A DNA stretch of 6,784 nt from Aestuariivirga sp. GTDB lineage: Bacteria > Pseudomonadota > Alphaproteobacteria > Rhizobiales > Aestuariivirgaceae. The stretch is taken from assembly GCA_020252385.1 (NCBI GenBank), contig JADCDC010000348.1, positions 1-6,784 of the forward strand. Reading direction: 5' to 3'. The position numbers and the translations under genes were made by a program. The notes beneath the pieces were generated by a model. That model ran no database searches. It was given only the letters and a program-made list of their open reading frames with translations, and was not told the origin of the DNA. Each line of letters starts with the position of its first letter. Positions within the stretch are counted from its first letter, which is position 1. Positions 1 through 5,161 of this stretch are shown one piece after another.

Positions 1-225
1 CTGCTCACGGCATATTTCGACATGAAGCCAGACGAGGCGACATGGCGGGCCTTCGACGCCATGCAGGGTGCAGCCCTCATCCGCGAGGCGATGTGGGCCA
101 TGGTCTCCGACATCCACCTCGCCGCTCCCGGCGCCGACTACAAGGCTTACACCACAGAGAATCTTGCGAGGCTTTCCGCCTTCCTCGACCGCTACCGCGA
201 CAAATACGGGACGATACCAGCATGA
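1..225 (+). CDS. Choline/ethanolamine kinase-like phosphotransferase, C-terminal part (5' end outside window)
   Basis: Reading frame 1 is open from the first base and gives the last 74 residues of a protein whose start lies to the left. The visible tail has the helical C-terminal look of the choline kinase/LicA/APH phosphotransferase fold: a Y-F-D entry, a 'TWRAFDAM' helix, then 'IREAMWAMV', then 'YTTENLARLSAFL' near the end. In the family this tail packs behind the active site. The catalytic HxD-type loop and the Mg-binding DFE would be upstream and are not seen. Known members phosphorylate choline, ethanolamine or aminoglycosides with ATP in the cytoplasm. The stop overlaps the start of the downstream flavoenzyme as ATGA (222-225), a sign of translational coupling in one operon, which favours an amino-alcohol or related metabolic substrate over drug resistance. 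The family call rests on a short tail; the substrate is inferred. Confidence 0.72.
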   Translation: MLTAYFDMKPDEATWRAFDAMQGAALIREAMWAMVSDIHLAAPGADYKAYTTENLARLSAFLDRYRDKYGTIPA

Positions 226-2663
226 CCCTGCCCTCCCACGCCCAGATCGTCGTCATCGGTGGCGGCATCATCGGCTGTTCCACGGCCTATCACCTGGCGC
301 GCGATCACAAGGCGGATGTGCTGTTGCTGGAACAGGGGCAGTTGACATCCGGTTCGACCTGGCATGCGGCGGGCCTGGTGGGCCAGCTCCGCGCCTCCGC
401 CTCGATCACGCGGGTGCTCAAGTATTCGGTCGAGCTCTACAAGGGTCTTGCCGCGGAGACCGGCCTCGACACGGGCTGGAAGATGACCGGCTGCCTGAGG
501 CTCGCCACCAACGAGGACCGCTGGACGGAGTACCGCCGCCTCGCGACGACGGCCAGAAGCTTCGGCATGGAGATGCACCTCATCTCGCCTGCCGAGGTGA
601 AGCGCATGTGGCCGCTGATGGATGTCTCCGATCTCGTCGGCGCCAGCTGGCTGCCCACGGACGGACAGGCGAGCCCGTCCGACATCACCCAGTCGCTCGC
701 CAAGGGTGCCCGCATGCATGGCGCCAGGATCGTGGAGAACATCCGCGTCACCGGCTTCCGCATGAAGGGCAACCGCATCACCCATGTCGAGACCACGGAT
801 GGTGCCGTTGCCTGCGAGAAGGTGGTGAACTGTGCGGGCCAATGGGCGCGCCAGGTGGGAGAGCTCGCCGGCATCAACGTTCCCCTGCAGCCGGTCAAGC
901 ACCAGTACATCATCACCGAGCGCATCGAGGGATTGAGCCCCGATGCCGCGACGATCCGCGATCCGGACCGGCGCACCTATTTCAAGGAAGAGGTCGGCGG
1001 CCTCGTCATGGGCGGCTATGAGCCCAACCCCCAACCCTGGACGACGGGCGACGTTCCGGATGACTGGCAGTTCCGCCTGTTCGACGATGACTATGATCAC
1101 TTCGAACAGCACATGGAACAGGCCATCGCCCGCGTGCCCGCCCTCGCTCATGCTGGCGTCAAGCGCATGATCAATGGCCCTGAAAGCTTCACGCCGGATG
1201 GCAACTTCATCCTCGGACCCGCCCCCGAATGCGCCAACATGTCCGTGGGCGCCGGCTTCAATGCCTTCGGCATCGCGTCAGGCGGCGGTGCTGGCTGGGT
1301 GCTGGCGCAATGGGTGGTGACGGGCGAGGCGCCGCTCGACCTCTGGGCCGTCGACATCCGCCGCTTCTCGGATCTTCACAGGGACAGGGAATGGGTCAAG
1401 GCGCGCACCTCGGAGGCCTATGGCAAGCACTACACCATCGGCTTCCCGCACGAGGAATATGAATCGGGCCGTCCTCGCATCGTCTCGCCGCTTTACGACA
1501 GGCTGAAGGCGCAAGGCGCAGTCTTCGGTTCGAAGCTCGGCTGGGAGCGGCCCAACTGGTTTGCGCCTCCGGGCGTCGAGCGGCGCGACGTCTATGCCAT
1601 GGGCCGCCAGAACTGGTTCCCCCACGTGGGCGAGGAGCATCGCCATGTACGCGAGAAGGCGGGCGTGTTCGACCAGTCGAGCTTCGCCAAGTACGAAGTC
1701 TCCGGGCCCGATGCCGCAGCGGCTCTCGAATGGATCTGCGCTGCATCCGTCAGCAAGCCGCCGGGGCGCCTGACCTATACCCAGCTCCTGAACACGCGCG
1801 GCGGCATCGAGGCGGACCTTACCGTGGCACGGCTCGCGGATGACCTCTTCTACATCGTGACCGGCACCGGCTTCCGCACCCATGATCTCGCCTGGATCAG
1901 GGACCACATTCCGGATGGCGCGCGCGCCAGCCTCCGGGATGTCACGGAGCAGTGGGGCACACTCTCCCTCATGGGTCCCCGCGCCAGGGATGTGCTCGCC
2001 GCTGCAACGCGGGCGGACGTGTCGAACGCCGCCTTCCCCTTCGGCCATGTGCGCGAGATCGAGATCGCAGGCGTGACGCTGCGGGCGCTGCGCATCACCT
2101 ATGTTGGTGAATTGGGCTGGGAACTGCATGTGCCGCTGGCCGAGACGGGCAAGGTCTATGACGCGCTGATGGCGGCGGGTGCGCCTCACTCCATCCGCCC
2201 TGTCGGCTACCGCGCACTTGAATCGCTCCGGCTGGAGAAGGGCTATCGCGCCTGGTCCTCCGACATCACGCCCAACGACACGCCCTTCGAGGCGGGTTTG
2301 GGAAGGGCGGTGAAGATGCGCTCCAACGCGCCCTTCATCGGCCGCACGGCGCTTGAGGCGGCGGCGGGAAAGCCACTGACAAAGCGTCTCGTCGGCTTCA
2401 CCATCGCAGATCCCAGGGCCGTGCTCGTCGGCCGTGAGACCATCCTGCGCAACGGTGAGCCCGTCGGCTATCTCACCTCCGGCGGCTTTGGCTATACGCT
2501 CCAGCGCAGCGTCGGCTATGGCTATGTCAGGAACGCCGCCGGCGTGAGCGACGATTTCCTCCTCTCGGGCCGCTATGAACTCCTCGTCGCATCCGAATCC
2601 TATCCGGCGGAAATCGGACTCACACCGTTCTTCGACCCCACGGGCGAAAGGGTAAGGGCCTGA
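222..2663 (+). CDS. FAD-dependent dimethylglycine/sarcosine dehydrogenase-like enzyme fused to GcvT domain
   Basis: This 813-residue protein should oxidise an N-methyl group (dimethylglycine, sarcosine or a similar methylamine) and pass the formaldehyde-level carbon to tetrahydrofolate. The N-terminal FAD (DAO) domain, about 8-365, has the dinucleotide motif GGGIIG at 13-18, the ribose-binding acid E37, and 'STWHAAG' with H48. H48 aligns with the histidine that carries covalent FAD in mammalian dimethylglycine and sarcosine dehydrogenases. 'VKHQY' (225-229) matches the active-site strand of that family. A short middle domain (about 368-425) is followed by the folate-binding GcvT half (about 430-800) with 'GGIEADLTV' (D532 at the folate-acid position), 'YVGELGWEL' (627-635) and 'RLEKGYRAW' (670-678). 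Length and domain order match mitochondrial DMGDH without its targeting peptide. The ATG at 222 is chosen because the Rossmann motif begins about 10 residues in and it overlaps the previous stop; the frame is open further upstream but that is shadow sequence. Exact substrate and electron acceptor are unknown. Confidence 0.9.
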   Translation: MTLPSHAQIVVIGGGIIGCSTAYHLARDHKADVLLLEQGQLTSGSTWHAAGLVGQLRASASITRVLKYSVELYKGLAAETGLDTGWKMTGCLRLATNEDRWTEYRRLATTARSFGMEMHLISPAEVKRMWPLMDVSDLVGASWLPTDGQASPSDITQSLAKGARMHGARIVENIRVTGFRMKGNRITHVETTDGAVACEKVVNCAGQWARQVGELAGINVPLQPVKHQYIITERIEGLSPDAATIRDPDRRTYFKEEVGGLVMGGYEPNPQPWTTGDVPDDWQFRLFDDDYDHFEQHMEQAIARVPALAHAGVKRMINGPESFTPDGNFILGPAPECANMSVGAGFNAFGIASGGGAGWVLAQWVVTGEAPLDLWAVDIRRFSDLHRDREWVKARTSEAYGKHYTIGFPHEEYESGRPRIVSPLYDRLKAQGAVFGSKLGWERPNWFAPPGVERRDVYAMGRQNWFPHVGEEHRHVREKAGVFDQSSFAKYEVSGPDAAAALEWICAASVSKPPGRLTYTQLLNTRGGIEADLTVARLADDLFYIVTGTGFRTHDLAWIRDHIPDGARASLRDVTEQWGTLSLMGPRARDVLAAATRADVSNAAFPFGHVREIEIAGVTLRALRITYVGELGWELHVPLAETGKVYDALMAAGAPHSIRPVGYRALESLRLEKGYRAWSSDITPNDTPFEAGLGRAVKMRSNAPFIGRTALEAAAGKPLTKRLVGFTIADPRAVLVGRETILRNGEPVGYLTSGGFGYTLQRSVGYGYVRNAAGVSDDFLLSGRYELLVASESYPAEIGLTPFFDPTGERVRA

Positions 2664-2670
2664 CACAGCC

Positions 2671-2677
2671 AGAGGGG
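2671..2677 (+). promoter_or_regulatory. Candidate ribosome-binding site in the flavoenzyme/NicO gap
   Basis: The purine run AGAGGGG lies eight bases after the flavoenzyme stop codon. It touches the ATG at 2678, which is too close for ideal spacing, but is nine bases from an in-frame TTG at 2687, which is good spacing. It is about 80 bases from the NicO start at 2758, so it cannot serve that gene directly. It is the only Shine-Dalgarno-like stretch I see in the gap, which supports the view that a short ORF is translated there. Confidence 0.4.
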
Positions 2678-2758
2678 ATGGGCAGCTTGAGCGATCCCGA
2701 CACCCGTATGCACCGGCGTGCGCGGCTCCGCCACCACCGGCACGGCGACAGCCACTGA
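2678..2758 (+). CDS. Possible small His-rich peptide, translationally coupled to the NicO exporter
   Basis: A 26-residue ORF runs from ATG 2678 (or 23 residues from TTG 2687, which is better spaced from the AGAGGGG upstream) to a TGA at 2756-2758. That stop shares its last base with the ATG of the nickel/cobalt exporter (TGATG). The peptide is basic, has five histidines, and ends in HHRHGDSH, the kind of cluster that binds Ni, Co, Cu or Zn. The exporter itself has no good ribosome-binding site and no ATG/GTG/TTG start upstream in its own frame, so reinitiation after this ORF would be a natural way to translate it. Possible roles are a leader for coupling, a metal-binding accessory peptide, or merely chance coding in GC-rich DNA (CAC/CGG codons are common there). 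I recognise no family. Function is not assigned. Confidence 0.35.
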   Translation: MGSLSDPDTRMHRRARLRHHRHGDSH

Positions 2759-3468
2759 TGTTCGAGTTCCTGTTCGAGGTGCAGCGGGCGATCCGCGGTT
2801 CGCTAACTGGCGCCATCGAGGGCTTCGCGGGGACACAGGACTGGGGCTTTCTCATCGCCATGATGCCGCTTGGCATCGTGTTCGGTGCGGCGCATGCGAT
2901 GACGCCCGGCCACAGCAAGTCGATCCTCGCCACCTATGTGCTGGGCTCCGGGCTCAGCCCGCTGCGCGCCGTCATCACGTCGCTGGTGCTGGCGGCGACG
3001 CATATCACCTCCGCCGTTCTGCTGGCCGTCATCGCCAACACCCTCGTCACGAGGACGCTGGTGGGGGCGGGCCGCGCGCCGGCCCTCGAGAACATGAGCC
3101 GATACATTCTGGTGGCCATCGGCCTGTGGCTGGTGCTCCGGGCCTGGCGTGCCCGCCCGCATGTCCATGGCGAAGGCTACCTCATGGGCTTCGTCGCCGG
3201 ACTGGTCCCCTGCCCCCTTACGCTTTTCGTGATGATGCTCGCCGTGTCGCGGGGCGTGCCCGAAGCCGGGCTGGCCTTTGCCGTGGCCATGTTCCTCGGC
3301 GTAGCCGCCGTTCTCGTCAGCATCGCCGCGACGGTGGCCTTCGCCCGCGACTGGGCCGAGGGCTGGATGGGCCGGCATGGGGCGCGACTTTCGGTCGTCA
3401 GCCGCTGGCTGGAGATGGCGGCGGGCCTGATGCTGGCCGGCATCGCTCTCCACGAGCTTTCCCGCTAG
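2758..3468 (+). CDS. NicO/RcnA-family nickel/cobalt efflux membrane protein
   Basis: A 236-residue inner-membrane protein of the NicO family, known from E. coli RcnA to export Ni2+ and Co2+ from the cytoplasm. The family signature is clear: 'HAMTPGH' at 46-52 in the first core helix (family form HAxxPGH), 'THITS' at 81-85 with a further conserved His, and 'GLVPCPLTL' at 148-156 (family form G-IPCP). About six hydrophobic segments are seen, near 30-48, 68-95, 115-130, 142-165, 170-195 and 215-233. The loop between the two halves, which in RcnA is a long His/Asp-rich stretch, is reduced here to 'HVHG' at 135-138. The ATG at 2758 overlaps the stop of the small His-rich ORF; no other usual start exists in frame after the stop at 2653. 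It lies 94 bases after the flavoenzyme gene on the same strand. No RcnR-like regulator is present. Metal preference is inferred. Confidence 0.85.
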   Translation: MFEFLFEVQRAIRGSLTGAIEGFAGTQDWGFLIAMMPLGIVFGAAHAMTPGHSKSILATYVLGSGLSPLRAVITSLVLAATHITSAVLLAVIANTLVTRTLVGAGRAPALENMSRYILVAIGLWLVLRAWRARPHVHGEGYLMGFVAGLVPCPLTLFVMMLAVSRGVPEAGLAFAVAMFLGVAAVLVSIAATVAFARDWAEGWMGRHGARLSVVSRWLEMAAGLMLAGIALHELSR

Positions 3469-3472
3469 CGGG
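3461..3472. other. Perfect 12-base palindrome at the NicO stop codon
   Basis: CCCGCTAGCGGG is self-complementary and contains the TAG stop of the NicO gene. As RNA it could only form a 4-bp stem with a 4-base loop, and no T-run follows, so it is a weak terminator at best. The rest of the 77-base gap before the next gene shows no further strong structure. It may be chance. Confidence 0.25.
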
Positions 3473-3545
3473 CCTTCACAATTCTGCCGGAAACGTCCAC
3501 TTAACCCTCCTGTTCACAAAGGGGCGGCATGAGAGCGGCTGACGG

Positions 3546-3983
3546 ATGGACACCATTGCCGCATATGCCGGGCTCTTTGCCGTGGCCTTTCTCGCTGCAA
3601 CGATCTTTCCGGCGCAGTCGGAGGCCGCCCTTCTCGGCCTCATGACGCTGGACCGTTATCCTGCCCTTGCTCTGCTGGCCGTCGCCAGCGCCGGGAATGT
3701 CTTGGGCTCCTGTGCAAACTATGCCCTGGGGAGGCTCCTCGCAGGGTCGAAGCGCCTGCAGCGTCTGGTCAACCCCGCACACCGGGCGCGCGCCGAAGCC
3801 TGGTATCGCCGCTTTGGCAAGTGGTCGCTTCTGGCAAGCTGGGTTCCGGTGATCGGTGATCCGCTCACCATCGTGGCAGGTGCGCTGCGCGAGTCCTTCG
3901 CAGTGTTCCTGGCCTTGGTGACTGTTGCCAAGGTTGGCAGATACCTGGTTCTCTTCGCTGCCCATCAGGCCTGGTTCGGATAG
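3546..3983 (+). CDS. yqaA: YqaA-family small integral membrane protein
   Basis: A 145-residue membrane protein that lines up end to end with E. coli YqaA (about 142 residues), a small relative of the DedA/SNARE-associated (VTT-fold) proteins. Shared points are 'FPAQSE' at 21-26 (E. coli LPGNSE), 'AGNVLG' at 49-54 (MGNSLG), and 'SWVPVIGD' at 98-105 (SWMPVVGD) followed by an Ala-Gly pair. Hydrophobic segments are near 5-32, 38-63, 93-115 and 118-140; a basic, amphipathic stretch (66-92) separates the halves. DedA relatives are linked to phospholipid flipping and membrane homeostasis, but YqaA itself has no settled function. The ATG at 3546 is the first possible start, since TGA lies in frame two codons before it. 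The ribosome-binding site is weak. It follows the NicO gene by 77 bases and may share its transcript; a functional link to metal export is not shown. Confidence 0.85.
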   Translation: MDTIAAYAGLFAVAFLAATIFPAQSEAALLGLMTLDRYPALALLAVASAGNVLGSCANYALGRLLAGSKRLQRLVNPAHRARAEAWYRRFGKWSLLASWVPVIGDPLTIVAGALRESFAVFLALVTVAKVGRYLVLFAAHQAWFG

Positions 3984-3985
3984 CT

Positions 3986-4025
3986 CGCTCCTTAGGATGC
4001 GGCTTCACCGAGTTGCAAAGGAGCG
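3986..4025. terminator. Candidate hairpin between the convergent operons
   Basis: An 8-bp perfect inverted repeat, CGCTCCTT (3986-3993) and AAGGAGCG (4018-4025), encloses a 24-base loop that itself has a small CGG/CCG stem (4000-4002 with 4008-4010). It sits just after the yqaA stop and before the end of the minus-strand dehydrogenase gene, the place where a bidirectional terminator is expected. Only a weak pyrimidine stretch (CCTCTTGTCC) follows on the plus strand, so it is not a textbook intrinsic terminator. Confidence 0.33.
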
Positions 4026-4045
4026 CCTCTTGTCCTGCCTGGCCC

Positions 4046-5149
4046 TCAGGGAATGAGAACGAGATTGCCGATGTGGCGCTTCTGCATGAACTCTCGCTGC
4101 GCATCGGCGATCCTTTCGAGCGGGAATGTACCTGCGAGCAATGGCCTGATCTCACCCTTCTCGATGTATGAGATGAGATTGGGAAAGACCGGCTCATCCC
4201 AGGCCGTGCAGCCGATGAATGTCAGATCCTTGAGGTAGAAGTCGCGCATGTCGAAAGTCACGATTGGCCCGCCGATCGCGCCAGAGGAGACATAGCGCCC
4301 GCCGCGCCGCAACAGCTTCGGCATCACGCTGAAGCGCGGACCTGCGACATTGTCGACGACGAGATCGATGCTCCCTTCACCGAGCACGGCGATCGGATCC
4401 TGATCCCGTTCCAGCACGGTCTCGCAACCGAGGGCCAGCATCGCCGCCGTCTTGTCGCGGCTGGTCACGGCGGCGACCTGGGCCCCGCGATGGCGGGCGA
4501 GCTGCACGGCGGCTGAGCCGACGCCGCCCGAGGCTCCCGTAATCATCACGCGCTCGCATGGTCCCAGTGCTGCGCGATGCAGCATGTTCTCCGCCGTTCC
4601 ATAGGCGCAGGGGATGGTCGCCAGTTCGGCATCGCTCCAGTCGCAGTCGACGGGAAAGACGTCGGAGGCCGGCACCTTGACATATTCCGCAAACGCACCA
4701 TCGAAATCAGATGCCATCCACACGTTCTCGAGGCTTTCGAAGCCCTGCGTCCGCATACAGGCCCGCACGACGGCGCGCTTGCCGAGGAGATGCACGCCTG
4801 CTGCATCGCTGGCCTCGACGACGAGGCCGCAGCAATCCGTGCCCTGGATGAAGGGAAAGGGTGTCGGCTTGTCCCAGCCGCCATCGGCTCTGGCGCGTGC
4901 ATCGGTCTCGGCTTCCGCGGCGGCCGCATCGGTGCTGGCGGTGACACTGTTGGAGTACCAGCCAAGCCGCGTGTTGATCTCCGTATTGTTGACCCCTGCC
5001 GCAAGAACCTTGAGCAGCACCTCACCCGGACCGGGAACAGGGATCGGCACGTCCCGGTACACGAGCTTGTCATAGCCACCGTTGCCGGTGGTGACGACGG
5101 CCTTCATGGTCTTGCTGCAGCCAGTGATGTCGAACCTGTCACGGGACAT
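4046..5149 (-). CDS. Medium-chain dehydrogenase/reductase (zinc-less, quinone-oxidoreductase-like)
   Basis: A 367-residue NAD(P)H-dependent oxidoreductase of the MDR superfamily. The N-terminal GroES-like half has 'GPGEVLLKVLAAGVNNTEI' (40-58), with Asn54-Asn55 where zinc alcohol dehydrogenases carry the catalytic Cys, and 'IQGTDCCGLV' (101-110). The Rossmann half has 'GASGGVGSAAVQLA' (205-218), then S230-R231 after the second strand, which favours NADP(H). A final 'KRHIGNLVL' (357-365) is typical of the superfamily. Residues about 69-96 are an Ala- and acid-rich insertion, as I recall from the MDR9-like subgroup. The stop of the upstream methyltransferase gene is 12 bases before the first ATG (5149). 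A second ATG at 5107 (Met15, 'MKAVV') is where many relatives begin; 5149 is kept because GAGG lies about ten bases before it and 5107 has no visible ribosome-binding site. It probably reduces or oxidises a small carbonyl, enone or quinone; the substrate is unknown. Confidence 0.85.
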   Translation of the reverse strand: MSRDRFDITGCSKTMKAVVTTGNGGYDKLVYRDVPIPVPGPGEVLLKVLAAGVNNTEINTRLGWYSNSVTASTDAAAAEAETDARARADGGWDKPTPFPFIQGTDCCGLVVEASDAAGVHLLGKRAVVRACMRTQGFESLENVWMASDFDGAFAEYVKVPASDVFPVDCDWSDAELATIPCAYGTAENMLHRAALGPCERVMITGASGGVGSAAVQLARHRGAQVAAVTSRDKTAAMLALGCETVLERDQDPIAVLGEGSIDLVVDNVAGPRFSVMPKLLRRGGRYVSSGAIGGPIVTFDMRDFYLKDLTFIGCTAWDEPVFPNLISYIEKGEIRPLLAGTFPLERIADAQREFMQKRHIGNLVLIP

Positions 5150-5161
5150 GGGCGGTGAGCC

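Noticed and set aside
42..221. In-frame upstream extension of the flavoenzyme to an ATG at 42 (873 residues)
   Set aside because: It overlaps the phosphotransferase coding frame, the extra residues are Arg/His-rich shadow sequence, and the family N terminus begins just before the GGGIIG motif, fitting ATG 222.
1..225. Aminoglycoside-resistance phosphotransferase
   Set aside because: The tail fits choline/ethanolamine kinase-like proteins better, and the ATGA coupling to an amine dehydrogenase suggests a metabolic role; the catalytic part is not visible.
192..1151. Minus-strand open frame of 319 codons
   Set aside because: Antisense to the FAD domain, with no recognisable motifs; its composition mirrors the real gene.
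1278..2933. Long minus-strand open frame (551 codons)
   Set aside because: It lies antisense to the well-recognised flavoenzyme and NicO genes, is Arg/Ala/Gly-rich and shows no family motifs; typical GC-rich shadow.
3529..3645. 38-codon ORF from ATG 3529 with a good AAAGGGG ribosome-binding site, out of frame with yqaA
   Set aside because: The product has no resemblance to any family and runs into yqaA in another frame; the YqaA N terminus is complete from 3546. It may only help ribosomes reach the yqaA start.
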